Assembly: GCA_948471035.1 (NCBI GenBank)
Contig: CAOKRC010000012.1
Location: forward strand, 1-42,542
Source of the DNA: an uncultured Clostridium sp.
GTDB lineage: Bacteria > Bacillota > Clostridia > TANB77 > CAG-508
Length of the DNA stretch: 42,542 nt
Reading direction: 5' to 3'
This document shows, piece after piece, positions 13,926-23,221 of the stretch. The position numbers were made by a program, and so were the translations under genes. Below the pieces are notes generated by a model, which saw only the letters and a program-made list of their open reading frames with translations, searched no databases and was not told the DNA's origin. Position 1 is the first letter of the stretch. Every line of letters begins with the position of its first letter.

Positions 13926-15286
13926 ATCAATTTCTTTTCAATTAATGTAGCTAATTCTTTTGCTTTTTTTGTTATATAGTCTTTATCTTCTCCTTCTATC
14001 ATAACCCTTACTAATGGTTCTGTTCCAGAAGGTCTTATTAGTACTCTTCCATTTCCTGAAAATTCGCTTTCTAGTTCTGCTATTTTTGCTTTTATTTCTT
14101 CATCTTTTTCATAATCATATTTTTTATCAGTTGATACTTTTGCATTTATAAGTACTTGTGGATATATATTTATTATGCTACAAACTTTAGAAGCTGAATC
14201 TCTTTTTTCTAATAATATTTTTATCATAATTAATGAAGTTAAAATTCCATCACCTGTTGGATTATAATCTAAGAAAATTACATGTCCCGACTGTTCTCCA
14301 CCTAAATTATATCCATTTTTCAGCATTTCCTCTAAAACATATCTGTCTCCCACTTTTGTTTGTTTTAAAGATAGTTCATTTGTTTCACAATATTTATTTA
14401 AACCTAAATTACTCATAACTGTTGCAACAACAGTATCATTTTTTAATGTGTTTTTTTCTTTCATATATTTTGATACTACTGCTAATGTCATATCTCCATC
14501 TATTTCATTTCCTTTTTCATCTATAAGAAGGCATCTATCTCCATCTCCATCATATGCTATTCCTAAATCTATTTTGTTTTCTACTACATATTTTTTTAAT
14601 CCTTCTAAATGAGTAGAACCACAATTTGCATTTATATTTATTCCATCAGGAGTATTATTAATTATGCTATAGTTTATTCCTAATTTTTTAAATACTTCTT
14701 CTGCAATTTTGTATGTTGCTCCATTTGCTGTATCTATTGCCACTTTAAAGTTTGGATTTATATTTTTTTCTATATCTTTTTTAAATGTATCTATAAAAAA
14801 ATTAGCATATTCAGAAATTAAATCTTCTCTTACCGTAGACACACCTATTTTTTCATGTGGTGCATTTAATTCTGCAATTTTTCCAGAATCCATAATCTCT
14901 TCTATTTCTTCCTCTAATGAATCATCAATCTTTGTTCCTTTGTTGCTAAAGTATTTAACTCCATTAAATTCAAATGTATTATGAGATGCTGAAATTACAA
15001 CACTTGCATCTGCATTTAATTTTCTTGTTAAATATGCTACTGCTGGTGTTGGTATTACTCCTAATAATTTTACATTAGCACCATAACTTAAAAATCCCGC
15101 TGTCATTGCACTTTCTATTAATGTTCCTGATATACGTGTATCTCTCCCTATTAGTATAGTAGGTGTATGATTTGTATGTTTTGATAATACATATGCTCCT
15201 GCTTTTGCTACTTTATATACAAGCTCTGGTGTAAGCTCTGTATTTGCAATTCTTCTAATTCCATCTGTTCCAAAATATTTTCTCAT
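13922..15286 (-). CDS. glmM: phosphoglucosamine mutase GlmM
   Basis: Interconverts glucosamine-6-phosphate and glucosamine-1-phosphate for UDP-GlcNAc synthesis, supplying peptidoglycan and polysaccharide precursors. The 454 residues begin MRKYFGTDGIRRIANTELTP. The catalytic serine lies in VVISASHNTFEFNGVK (near residue 100), metal ligands in YDGDGDRC, the sugar-binding loop in GGEQSGHVIF, and the phosphate-binding loop in RPSGTEPLVRVMIEG. It starts directly at the end of cpsB with no gap. Its stop codon falls inside a dispersed repeat. Confidence 0.97.
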   Translation of the reverse strand: MRKYFGTDGIRRIANTELTPELVYKVAKAGAYVLSKHTNHTPTILIGRDTRISGTLIESAMTAGFLSYGANVKLLGVIPTPAVAYLTRKLNADASVVISASHNTFEFNGVKYFSNKGTKIDDSLEEEIEEIMDSGKIAELNAPHEKIGVSTVREDLISEYANFFIDTFKKDIEKNINPNFKVAIDTANGATYKIAEEVFKKLGINYSIINNTPDGININANCGSTHLEGLKKYVVENKIDLGIAYDGDGDRCLLIDEKGNEIDGDMTLAVVSKYMKEKNTLKNDTVVATVMSNLGLNKYCETNELSLKQTKVGDRYVLEEMLKNGYNLGGEQSGHVIFLDYNPTGDGILTSLIMIKILLEKRDSASKVCSIINIYPQVLINAKVSTDKKYDYEKDEEIKAKIAELESEFSGNGRVLIRPSGTEPLVRVMIEGEDKDYITKKAKELATLIEKKLM

Positions 15287-16069
15287 TTAGCTATCTTTCC
15301 TTTCTAGAATTTTATCGAAAAAAACCATCTTTATCTCTAGGGGGTCTTGTATTTCAAATTCTTCATTCTTAATTATATAACCTGGATTTATTGTTGTCAA
15401 TTCTTTTAACTTTGCTTCTCCTAAAACCTTTTCTAATTCCTTTATAATATTATCCATATTAGCATATATATCATTCTTTTTGTGGCTATCTGTTCCCAAA
15501 AAATGTATCATATTTGCTTTTAATAATTTCTTTATGGTATTTTTTGCATTATTTCCATATTTACCAATTATACTTGCGAAGTTTCCTTGGAATAAAACTC
15601 CTTGTTTTATTAGTTTTAGTAATATGTTTGGATTTGCTTGAACAAAAGCATATCTTTCTGGATGTGCAATAACTGGTATCATTCCTAATGATTTTATTTC
15701 AAATACAATTTCATTTAGATACATTACATTATTATTCATTGGTAGTTCAAATAATACATATTTACTATTTGCAAGAGTTGATGCTTTCTTTTCTTTTATT
15801 AATTTTATCAAATTTTGTGTTATATATATTTCATTTCCACAATATAAGTTTAAATTAATTTTGTTTTCTTTTAAGACTTTATTCATTGCTTCAATCCATG
15901 CATTTCTTTTTATAGAATCTGTTTCATAATAATCTTCAATATAATGTGAAGTAGAAATAATATCTGTAAAGCCTGCTTTTACTGCTTCAAGAAACATTGA
16001 ATACGATTCTTCAAAACAAGTTGAACCATCATCAATTTTTGGTATAATATGTGAGTGTACATCTATCAT
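15287..16069 (-). CDS. PHP-family protein-tyrosine phosphatase (CpsB/YwqE type)
   Basis: Manganese-dependent phosphatase that removes phosphate from BY-kinases of the capsule system. The 260-residue PHP domain starts MIDVHSHIIPKIDDGS with the HxH metal motif and continues with SYSMFLEAVKAGFTDIIST-SHY, IPVIAHPERYAFVQANPN and FLGTDSHKKND, which supply the other metal ligands. It directly follows the tyrosine kinase gene (2-nt gap), the usual kinase-phosphatase pairing, and is followed by glmM without a gap. Confidence 0.92.
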   Translation of the reverse strand: MIDVHSHIIPKIDDGSTCFEESYSMFLEAVKAGFTDIISTSHYIEDYYETDSIKRNAWIEAMNKVLKENKINLNLYCGNEIYITQNLIKLIKEKKASTLANSKYVLFELPMNNNVMYLNEIVFEIKSLGMIPVIAHPERYAFVQANPNILLKLIKQGVLFQGNFASIIGKYGNNAKNTIKKLLKANMIHFLGTDSHKKNDIYANMDNIIKELEKVLGEAKLKELTTINPGYIIKNEEFEIQDPLEIKMVFFDKILERKDS

Positions 16070-16071
16070 CT

Positions 16072-17703
16072 TTATTCACCTTTTAATTCATTATTTTCTT
16101 CAATACTTTTAGTTTGACTAATTTGTTCTTTAAGCTCTTTATCTAATTGTTTTGCTAGTTTATCCAATTCTTCAACTCTATCCTCAATTTCTTCATTATC
16201 AAGATATTCTATTTCTATATTTTTAGCATTGTCTTGTTCTAGTTGTTGTTTACCTTTATCATTAGCAATCTCATATATTTTTATATTTCCATCTTCTATA
16301 TTTGTTTCCTTATAACCATACTTTGTTTCTTTATGTCCATAATAATATGAATTTTCATATTTTTTAGCAGATACTGGTATTTTGTTTATTACTATACCTG
16401 CTATTTTTCCACTTACATTTTCAATAGATTTTTTTATCTTTTCAATATCACCCATTTTAGTAGTTTTATATGCTGTTACTATTAATGTAGCATCTACTTG
16501 TCTTGAAAGTATTATTGCATCTGTAACAATTAATGATGGCGTACCATCAAATATAACCACATCAAATACTCCTTTTAAAGTTTCTACTAATTTAGTTGTT
16601 CTTTCAGCAACTAATAATTCTGAAGGGTTTGGTGGAACATCTCCTGTTGGCATAATATATAAATTTTCTATATTAGTACGTTTTATATAATTGAATATAT
16701 TATCTTTATCTTCTTTATCAATAATTCCAGATAAATAGTTAGAAAGTCCTGGCTTTTTATCTATATTGAATATCTTATGCATTCTTCCTTTTCGCATATC
16801 TGCATCAACTATTACTACTTTTTTACCTTCTTTAGCAAATGCTAATATTAAGTTTGCACTAACCCAGCTTTTTCCTTCTCCTGGCATACTACTTGTTATA
16901 AGTAAAGTTTTTAGCGCTTTATTTGATGCCATAAATTGAATATTCGTTCTTAATGTTCTAAATATTTCAGCTATTGGTGATTTAGGATCATTATATGTTA
17001 TTAATTCTTCTTTTTCTGTTACTATATTTTTATTTTCAAAATTGTAATTTGGTATTTGTGCAAGCACATTAAGCTCTAAACGCCTTTCTGCCTCTTCTTG
17101 TGATTTTATTGAAGTATCTAACATTGACATAAAAAACACATATGCTATAGCCACTACACACCCAATAATAGCACACATTGATATATTTTTAAGATAATTT
17201 ATATTATATGGTTTAGTATTACTTTTAGGTTCATCAAATATGCTTATATTATCCATATTATATATTTCTTTTACCTTATCTATAAACACATTACTTATTT
17301 CTTTAGCTAGCATTTGTGCAGTTTCTGGATTTTCATTTGTAACAGATATTTCTATAAACTGAGTACTTGTTACCATATTAACTGAAACACTATTTCTTAA
17401 TGTATTTAAATCAATTTGTGAATTCAAATTTTCTATAACTTTAGTTAGTACAACATCACTTCTTACTAATTGTGTATAAGTTGCTACTAACTTTTGGTTT
17501 AATGTAAGTTCTGTTTGTGTAATAGTTTTATCATCTGCTGATTTTTTTGTTAATACCAAAGTAGCTACTGATTTATAGTCTGGTTTAATCATAAATTTTG
17601 TATATACAGTTCCAATTCCTATAAATATTAAGATAATTAGAAAAATTATAATTTTTCTACTCCAAAACATATCAAATAATTCTTTTAAATCAATTTCTTC
17701 CAT
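16072..17703 (-). CDS. Wzz-type chain-length protein fused to BY-family tyrosine kinase
   Basis: A 543-residue fusion of the membrane activator (CpsC-like) and cytosolic kinase (CpsD-like) that controls polysaccharide polymerisation and export. Membrane segments lie near residues 18-36 and 172-193, flanking the extracytoplasmic Wzz domain. The kinase part has Walker A SSMPGEGKS (Lys278), Walker A' VDADMRKG (299-305) and Walker B VVIFDGTP. A tyrosine-rich stretch, YENSYYYGHKETKYGY (449-464), is the likely autophosphorylation cluster. Unusually, it is followed by a further 80-residue acidic coiled-coil tail instead of ending the protein. CpsB is next in the operon. Confidence 0.93.
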   Translation of the reverse strand: MEEIDLKELFDMFWSRKIIIFLIILIFIGIGTVYTKFMIKPDYKSVATLVLTKKSADDKTITQTELTLNQKLVATYTQLVRSDVVLTKVIENLNSQIDLNTLRNSVSVNMVTSTQFIEISVTNENPETAQMLAKEISNVFIDKVKEIYNMDNISIFDEPKSNTKPYNINYLKNISMCAIIGCVVAIAYVFFMSMLDTSIKSQEEAERRLELNVLAQIPNYNFENKNIVTEKEELITYNDPKSPIAEIFRTLRTNIQFMASNKALKTLLITSSMPGEGKSWVSANLILAFAKEGKKVVIVDADMRKGRMHKIFNIDKKPGLSNYLSGIIDKEDKDNIFNYIKRTNIENLYIMPTGDVPPNPSELLVAERTTKLVETLKGVFDVVIFDGTPSLIVTDAIILSRQVDATLIVTAYKTTKMGDIEKIKKSIENVSGKIAGIVINKIPVSAKKYENSYYYGHKETKYGYKETNIEDGNIKIYEIANDKGKQQLEQDNAKNIEIEYLDNEEIEDRVEELDKLAKQLDKELKEQISQTKSIEENNELKGE

Positions 17704-17722
17704 ACTTTTTCTCCTAAGTTTC

Positions 17723-18901
17723 CTATTTACTAATATATTTACTTAAATATTCCATTCTTCTATTTAAGCCATTAACAAGTTTATCTATTCTTTCGTTAGA
17801 TATTTCAGTATATTTTTGATATTTATATAATGTCTCTTTATATTCTTCAGTCAATCCTTCTAATTTTGTTATGTCTATATCTTTTAAAGTTTTAAAATTT
17901 TGAAAATAAGTAGAGAATTTTTTATCAGTATTTTTGAAAAACTTACCTTTTCCATCTTCAAAATTCATATCATCAAGAATTTTATCGCATTGCATAGCTT
18001 GCCCATTATCAAAAATAGGTGTAGTTTTAACCCACTTTAAAGTATCTACATTTCTAATTATTCCATAGTTTTTCATATGCCTATCATAATTCATTATTAA
18101 AAAATCTAGAATAAACATATTTTCTACGCTTTTTCTTGCATCCTTTATTCCATGTTTCTTTAATATTTTTATATAATGTTCCATATCGCTTGTATTGTTA
18201 TTTTTTCTCTTTGTTTCAAATACATCATTTGCTGTAATTATTTCTTCATCTTCTTTAACAAAATTTTCGCATTTAGAAACTATTTTATTGTCTATAACAT
18301 CTATTTTATAATCACAATGTTCAAATCCTAGTCTCTTACAAATATTACTTCCTAACCATTCGTTAATTGGTTCTTGCCTACTATGCTCATATGAACCTTT
18401 TACTAATACTCTTTTTCCATCTTCAATTGCCCATGCCTTTTGAATCATTCCATCTGTTGTGTTATTAGGAGAATGTAAGTCTATTTGTTCTTCACTATTA
18501 TAGCTTGAACTAAATGACGCATTCAAATATGCCTTATATTGAAAATCATGTGTAAAGAAATTTATATCTTCCCAAGTAATTTTATCGTTTTCTTCTTTCA
18601 TCCAATATTGATCTGAAAGAGATAGTGCAAATGCTTTATTTATAAGTTCTTCTGGAGATGAAACCTGTAATTTTTCAAGTAAATGTTCTATATCTTTTCT
18701 CCATGATGGAATTCCTCTACTTTTTAACCAATTGTTTAATTCTTTTAATAAACTTTTCGATTTATCTTTATTTGCATTTTGTATAGATAATGGTGCATAT
18801 TCAATATTAAATATCTCATACAAGTTTGATATTATATTTTGTTCTGTACTATATTCAATTAAAGCAAACTCTTTATTTTTATTTAATAATATACATCTCA
18901 T
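17723..18901 (-). CDS. HipA-like kinase domain protein
   Basis: I prefer the ATG at 18901 (392 residues), which has AAAGG 7 nt upstream; the in-frame ATG at 18916 has none. The C-terminal half resembles HipA-type Ser/Thr kinases: RVLVKGSYEHSRQEPINEWL (nucleotide-binding Lys and helix Glu), FLIMNYDRHMKNYGII (catalytic Asp and metal-binding Asn) and TPIFDNGQAM (DFG-like). Such stand-alone proteins are common in Firmicutes and are of unknown substrate. No HipB-like DNA-binding partner is adjacent, so a classical toxin-antitoxin pair is not supported. It lies 19 nt upstream of the tyrosine kinase gene and may be co-transcribed with it. Confidence 0.8.
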   Translation of the reverse strand: MRCILLNKNKEFALIEYSTEQNIISNLYEIFNIEYAPLSIQNANKDKSKSLLKELNNWLKSRGIPSWRKDIEHLLEKLQVSSPEELINKAFALSLSDQYWMKEENDKITWEDINFFTHDFQYKAYLNASFSSSYNSEEQIDLHSPNNTTDGMIQKAWAIEDGKRVLVKGSYEHSRQEPINEWLGSNICKRLGFEHCDYKIDVIDNKIVSKCENFVKEDEEIITANDVFETKRKNNNTSDMEHYIKILKKHGIKDARKSVENMFILDFLIMNYDRHMKNYGIIRNVDTLKWVKTTPIFDNGQAMQCDKILDDMNFEDGKGKFFKNTDKKFSTYFQNFKTLKDIDITKLEGLTEEYKETLYKYQKYTEISNERIDKLVNGLNRRMEYLSKYISK

Positions 18902-19087
18902 ACTTTTACCTTTCATTTTAATATATTAATTTATAATATAGCGTTTTTTAATTTATATTACTATATCATAAACAATTTTTATTGATATTATTATATATAT
19001 AATATACTTTATTTGCAATAGATTTATAGGTAAATTTTTAGTATATTTTTTGCTCGAATTTTGTCGAAAACATTTTATTAATTTACA

Positions 19088-19116
19088 TTGAAATTCTATT
19101 AAATCGATGTTATACT
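19088..19116 (+). promoter_or_regulatory. sigma-A promoter of the heptad-repeat gene
   Basis: TTGAAA (19088-19093), 17-nt spacer, TATACT (19111-19116), 46 nt before the start codon at 19163. A strong AAGGAGG ribosome binding site follows. Confidence 0.75.
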
Positions 19117-19162
19117 ATTTATTAATTAAGTAGGCAAACTATGGAAAGGAGGAAAGATCTTT

Positions 19163-19630
19163 ATGGAAGATAAAAACACAAAAATGATTTTAGATGCTAT
19201 TAACGAAATGAAAATCAATATTGATGAAAGATTTAATTTAGTCGATAAAAAATTTGATTCTATTGATATAAAATTCGAATCTTTTGATAGAAAATTTGAC
19301 TCAATTGATAGAAAATTCGACTCGATTGATGCAAAATTCGACTCAATTGATGGAAAATTCGACTCGATTGATGGAAAATTTGCTTCAATTGATGCACATT
19401 TAAATTCTCATGATAAATATTTTAAGGAAATAAAAGAAGAATTAGCTTCATTAGGCAATACTGTTACTAGAATGGAAACAGAGCTTGGAACTAAAGCACA
19501 AATAGGATTAGAATATGCTTCTATTTCTATGGAAAAGTTTGATAATTTACAAAAAACAGTAGATAAAATTAATTCAAAATTAAATACACATGATTTACAT
19601 ATTGAAATCTTAGAAGAAAAAGCTTTATAA
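19163..19630 (+). CDS. heptad-repeat coiled-coil protein
   Basis: The only convincing plus-strand gene, 155 residues. Residues 28-83 consist of eight heptads of the form D-x-K-F-D-S-I, encoded by near-identical 21-bp units (19244-19411). The rest is also predicted coiled coil (ASISMEKFDNLQKTVDKINS). There is no signal peptide or membrane segment. I cannot name a function; similar short repeat proteins in Firmicutes are often annotated as phage-tail- or DUF1640/laminin-like coiled coils. It has its own promoter and terminator and lies opposite to its neighbours, so it is an independent unit between the two kinase blocks. Confidence 0.85.
   Translation: MEDKNTKMILDAINEMKINIDERFNLVDKKFDSIDIKFESFDRKFDSIDRKFDSIDAKFDSIDGKFDSIDGKFASIDAHLNSHDKYFKEIKEELASLGNTVTRMETELGTKAQIGLEYASISMEKFDNLQKTVDKINSKLNTHDLHIEILEEKAL
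19244..19411 (+). repeat. Eight tandem 21-bp repeats inside the coiled-coil gene
   Basis: Units start GAT every 21 bp. Those from 19307 to 19369 are almost identical (GATNNAAAATTCGACTC-ATT), while the outer units have diverged. The pattern suggests recent expansion by slippage or unequal recombination with the frame kept. Confidence 0.9.
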
Positions 19631-19637
19631 TTCAAAA

Positions 19638-19666
19638 ATAAGCTAAAACATTACATTTTAGCTTAT
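19638..19666. terminator. Bidirectional hairpin between convergent genes
   Basis: Arms 19638-19648 (ATAAGCTAAAA) and 19656-19666 form a perfect 11-bp stem with a 7-nt loop. It lies 8 nt after the coiled-coil gene and 68 nt from the 3' end of the LCP gene on the other strand. U-tracts are weak on both sides. Confidence 0.65.
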
Positions 19667-19733
19667 CTATATAATTTATATTTTTTCTAATAGAAAAATC
19701 ATAAAATTCAAATTAATAGTTTGCTTTCTTAAT

Positions 19734-20789
19734 TTACATTTCGTACATATATTTGATAAAATCCTTTTTTGCTTTAGTAGCATCTGTTACATATAAATAT
19801 GCCCCATTTTCATATATTTCTTTACTGTAATCTAATGATGGTAACATTACCGATGTTATATTGTTTAAGTATTCATCTTTATTAGACAAAAATTCTGGAA
19901 GCATTGTAGTATATTTTGCTACATCTATATTTGTTGTAACTTGTGATAATATTAGGTCTATTATTCTAGATATTTCTCCCATATCTTTACTTGCTATTTT
20001 ATTTAGCATAGAAATAAATACTTCTCTTTGTCTTACAGTTCTTCCATAATCTCCATGGCTCTCAGTTGCACTTGCAGACCCTGCCATTCTTTCTTTTACA
20101 TGTGCTGCTGCTTGTTCTCCTGTTAAAGTTACTTTGCCATAGCTTGTTATTTTTTTAGTAGGTTTACCAGAAAATTTATAAAACATATCTACATATTCAT
20201 TTATCCATCTCATTTCATCTTTTGTTATATTAACTTCTACTCCGCCTAATTCATTTATAATATCATACATAGAAGAAATATTTATAGTTACATATTCTTT
20301 TAAATTCAAATTAAATGTTTCATTAATAGTTTTTATTGCTAATTGCTCTCTTCCTCTTGCAAATGCTGCATTAATTTTATATCTATTTTTTTCTCCATCA
20401 ATATATGCTGCTGTATCACGTGGTATACTTATTAGTTTGATAGATTTATATTTTGGATTAACAGATATAATCATAATAGCATCACTACTACCACTATATG
20501 TATTATCCATATCTTTAGAATCTGAACCTAATAAAACAATATTAATTACTTGGTCATATTCCTTTTTAGTAAGCCCTACTATCTCACTATATAAATCTGC
20601 ATTTATTCCTAAGTTTGCTTCATCTAAATGTTTAAAATTAATTTTTCCTAATTTATTGCCAATAAATATGCTTGCAAAAATAACGATAGATAAAACAATA
20701 ACTAAAAGCAGTATTAATACTACTTTTAGCCATTTATTCATTTTCTTTTTAGATTTTTTACCTTTTTTTACAACCTTTTCTTCATCCAT
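19734..20789 (-). CDS. LytR-CpsA-Psr (LCP) family glycopolymer ligase
   Basis: LCP enzymes transfer lipid-linked wall polymers to peptidoglycan outside the membrane. The 351 residues start with a short basic cytoplasmic stretch (KKGKKSKKKMNKW), then one membrane segment (about residues 20-45). The extracellular LCP domain follows, with NIVLLGSDSKD, IMIISVNPKYKSIKLISIPR-DT, KINAAFARG and the R/E-rich RQREVFISML near the end of the domain. It is the last gene of the polysaccharide block, 13 nt after the degenerate kinase, consistent with attaching this polymer to the wall. Confidence 0.93.
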   Translation of the reverse strand: MDEEKVVKKGKKSKKKMNKWLKVVLILLLVIVLSIVIFASIFIGNKLGKINFKHLDEANLGINADLYSEIVGLTKKEYDQVINIVLLGSDSKDMDNTYSGSSDAIMIISVNPKYKSIKLISIPRDTAAYIDGEKNRYKINAAFARGREQLAIKTINETFNLNLKEYVTINISSMYDIINELGGVEVNITKDEMRWINEYVDMFYKFSGKPTKKITSYGKVTLTGEQAAAHVKERMAGSASATESHGDYGRTVRQREVFISMLNKIASKDMGEISRIIDLILSQVTTNIDVAKYTTMLPEFLSNKDEYLNNITSVMLPSLDYSKEIYENGAYLYVTDATKAKKDFIKYMYEM

Positions 20790-20802
20790 ATGTAACTCCC
20801 CA

Positions 20803-22047
20803 TTATTCAGCTTTATTTACAACAACACCTGAAACTTTACCGTTTACGTCTGCTATTACACGTTTTGCTTTTACTATATCTTCTATTCTTGTTTTTGAAT
20901 ACTCAGCAACAATTACTGTAGCATTAACAGAACTTGCCCATCCATATGAGGTAATTTGTTTTAATATTGGTTCTCCATCTATTATTATAACATTAAATTG
21001 ATTTGTTACTATTTTCATAATTTCATTTATTTTTTCTGAAATTAAAAGTTCTTCATCTATAGCTTCTTCTCCTGATGGTAACACATATATATTACTTATT
21101 GGAGATTGTTTTATTACTTTTGACATACTTTCCATATCAATTTGTTTAGAAGCAACTAAATCCGTTAATCCTTTTTCAGTTTTTATATTAAATATCTTAT
21201 TTAATACTCCTTTTTCAAAATTAGAATCTATTATTAAAACTTTTTTTCCTGTTTTAGCATATCTTATAGCTAAATTAGATACTAAATATGTACTTCCTAC
21301 TCCATAATTTGTTCCTGTAACTAATATAGATTTTGGTCTTGTTAATCTCTTATTTAATTCTATGTTAGTCATTATTCTTTTTACTTGAGCTACTGTTTTT
21401 TCATTTTTAGATATATAAGATTTTACTTTAGATTTCTCTTTTTGTTCTTTATCTATTTTACCTAAAAAAGTAGTTTTACTGTTTTCAATGGCAGAATATA
21501 TGCTATCACCTGAAAACATTACTAAATATATACTATATACACCACATACAACTACCCCGCCTACTAAAAACATTAATAAATCTTTCATATATGTTACATT
21601 ATATGCACTATTTGAAACTTGAGCTTGTTCAATTGTGGTATATGCTTTTACCCCATATGTAGTTTCTAGTTTGCTTTTCAATACTTCATTATATTTCATT
21701 ACAATATCATATGCTTCTTGATTATTTGTAGAAGATGCAGTTACTACTATAATCATTGTTTTAGCATCAAAACTTACTGTAATTGCTTCTTGAATACGTC
21801 CATTTGAAACATTTAATCCTCTCGCAACTTCTGTAATAATATCATTACTATTTACATATTCTGCAATAGATGCTGCATTTTTATCTATTAATATTTTAGC
21901 ACTAGATTGGTACTTTGGTCTATTTATAATAAATGTATATATTGCTCCCAAAACTAAACTTGCTATCATTATATATAGTAATATAGTTTTCTTTTTTATA
22001 ATTGTTTTTATAATTAATCTTATATCTAATTCTTGCTCATTATTCAT
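20803..22047 (-). CDS. Wzz/BY-kinase-like protein with degenerate ATP site
   Basis: A 414-residue protein with the Wzz-type layout (membrane segments near 20-42 and 155-178) and a C-terminal Mrp/MinD-type P-loop domain like CpsD. The P-loop reads TGTNYGVGSTYL: the essential Walker A lysine is Ser252. The A' motif reads IIDSNFEKG (residues 272-280) in place of the usual VDADMRKG. The Walker B aspartate is kept (VIIIDGEP). There is no terminal tyrosine cluster. I infer a non-catalytic paralogue that may regulate or scaffold the active kinase at 16072-17703. It lies between rfbB and the LCP gene. Confidence 0.88.
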   Translation of the reverse strand: MNNEQELDIRLIIKTIIKKKTILLYIMIASLVLGAIYTFIINRPKYQSSAKILIDKNAASIAEYVNSNDIITEVARGLNVSNGRIQEAITVSFDAKTMIIVVTASSTNNQEAYDIVMKYNEVLKSKLETTYGVKAYTTIEQAQVSNSAYNVTYMKDLLMFLVGGVVVCGVYSIYLVMFSGDSIYSAIENSKTTFLGKIDKEQKEKSKVKSYISKNEKTVAQVKRIMTNIELNKRLTRPKSILVTGTNYGVGSTYLVSNLAIRYAKTGKKVLIIDSNFEKGVLNKIFNIKTEKGLTDLVASKQIDMESMSKVIKQSPISNIYVLPSGEEAIDEELLISEKINEIMKIVTNQFNVIIIDGEPILKQITSYGWASSVNATVIVAEYSKTRIEDIVKAKRVIADVNGKVSGVVVNKAE

Positions 22048-22116
22048 CTAAAAAACTCCTTTTATTTTATTATTTATACATTAAGTATAACTTTTTCATT
22101 AGTAGTTTTAAATCTT

Positions 22117-23085
22117 CTATTTTAACCAATCTGGATTTGCTAAATACCAGTCTATTGTTTTAATAATTCCATCTTCAAATTTTGTTTTTGGCTCCCAACC
22201 TAGTTCATTTTTTATTTTTGTAGGGTCTATTGCATAACGATAATCATGCCCTTTTCTATCTTCTACAAATTGTATCATATCTTCAGATTTATTCAAGTGT
22301 TTTAGTATTAATTTTACAATTTCTATATTTCTTTTTTCATTATGACCACCAATATTATATCTTTCACCTGCTCTTCCATTATGGAATACTAAATCTATTG
22401 CTTCACAATGGTCTTCTACATATAACCAGTCTCGAATGTTTTTTCCATTACCATATACAGGTAATTTTTCATTATTCATTGCAAGTTTAATCATATGTGG
22501 AATTAATTTTTCATTATGCTGATATGGTCCATAATTATTTGAACAATTTGTAATTGTTACATTCATTTTAAATGTTTCAAAATACGCTCTTGCAATTAAA
22601 TCCGAACTTGCTTTTGATGCTGAATATGGACTGTTTGGATTTATTGGTGTATCTTCAGTAAAATATCCCTCTTCTCCTAATGTTCCATATACTTCATCTG
22701 TTGAAATATGTACAAATTTATTAGAACTTCCTTCTCCCCAAACTTGTTTTGCTACTTCTAATAGTGTATGTGTTCCTATTACATTAGTCTCAGTAAATAT
22801 AAATGGATTTTTAATACTATTATCTACATGTGATTCTGCTGCAAAATGAATTACTCCATCTATACTATATTTCTCAAATAGCTCTTTTACAAACTGATAA
22901 TCGCAAATATCACCTTGTACAAAAGTTATCTTGTCCATTATTTTCTTTAGATTATCCATGTTACCAGCATATGTAAGTTTATCTAAAACTATTACATTAT
23001 ATTCTGGATGTTTATTTACAAAAAATTCTGCAAAGTTTGCTCCAATAAATCCTGCCGCACCTGTTACTAAAATATTTTTACCCAT
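22117..23085 (-). CDS. rfbB: dTDP-glucose 4,6-dehydratase
   Basis: Second enzyme of dTDP-L-rhamnose synthesis. The NAD-binding TGAAGFIGANF is at the N-terminus, the catalytic region shows HISTDEVYGTL (with the Asp-Glu of dehydratases), and the Tyr-Lys pair is YSASKASSD. RDWLYVEDHCEAI and YNIGG follow. The length (322) is normal. Its AGGAGG ribosome binding site is good. It lies after rfbA and rfbC, separated from rfbC by a dispersed repeat. Confidence 0.96.
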   Translation of the reverse strand: MGKNILVTGAAGFIGANFAEFFVNKHPEYNVIVLDKLTYAGNMDNLKKIMDKITFVQGDICDYQFVKELFEKYSIDGVIHFAAESHVDNSIKNPFIFTETNVIGTHTLLEVAKQVWGEGSSNKFVHISTDEVYGTLGEEGYFTEDTPINPNSPYSASKASSDLIARAYFETFKMNVTITNCSNNYGPYQHNEKLIPHMIKLAMNNEKLPVYGNGKNIRDWLYVEDHCEAIDLVFHNGRAGERYNIGGHNEKRNIEIVKLILKHLNKSEDMIQFVEDRKGHDYRYAIDPTKIKNELGWEPKTKFEDGIIKTIDWYLANPDWLK

Positions 23086-23120
23086 ATTAATTTTCCTCCT
23101 AAAATGTTATTTTATATAAA

Positions 23121-23195
23121 TGTAGGGGCGAGCCCTGTGTTCGCCCTAATATACACAGTTTTATATTTCAGGGCAGACACAGGACCTGCCCCTAC
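23121..23195. repeat. Dispersed inverted-repeat (MITE-like) element, copy 2
   Basis: Starts TGTAGGGGCGAGCCCTGTG and ends CACAGGACCTGCCCCTACT. The ends form an imperfect inverted repeat of about 26 bp around an AT-rich centre. It is closely related to 2703-2780 and lies between rfbC and rfbB. Confidence 0.85.
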
Positions 23196-23221
23196 TGTTT
23201 TCTTGTACAATTATAGTATTT

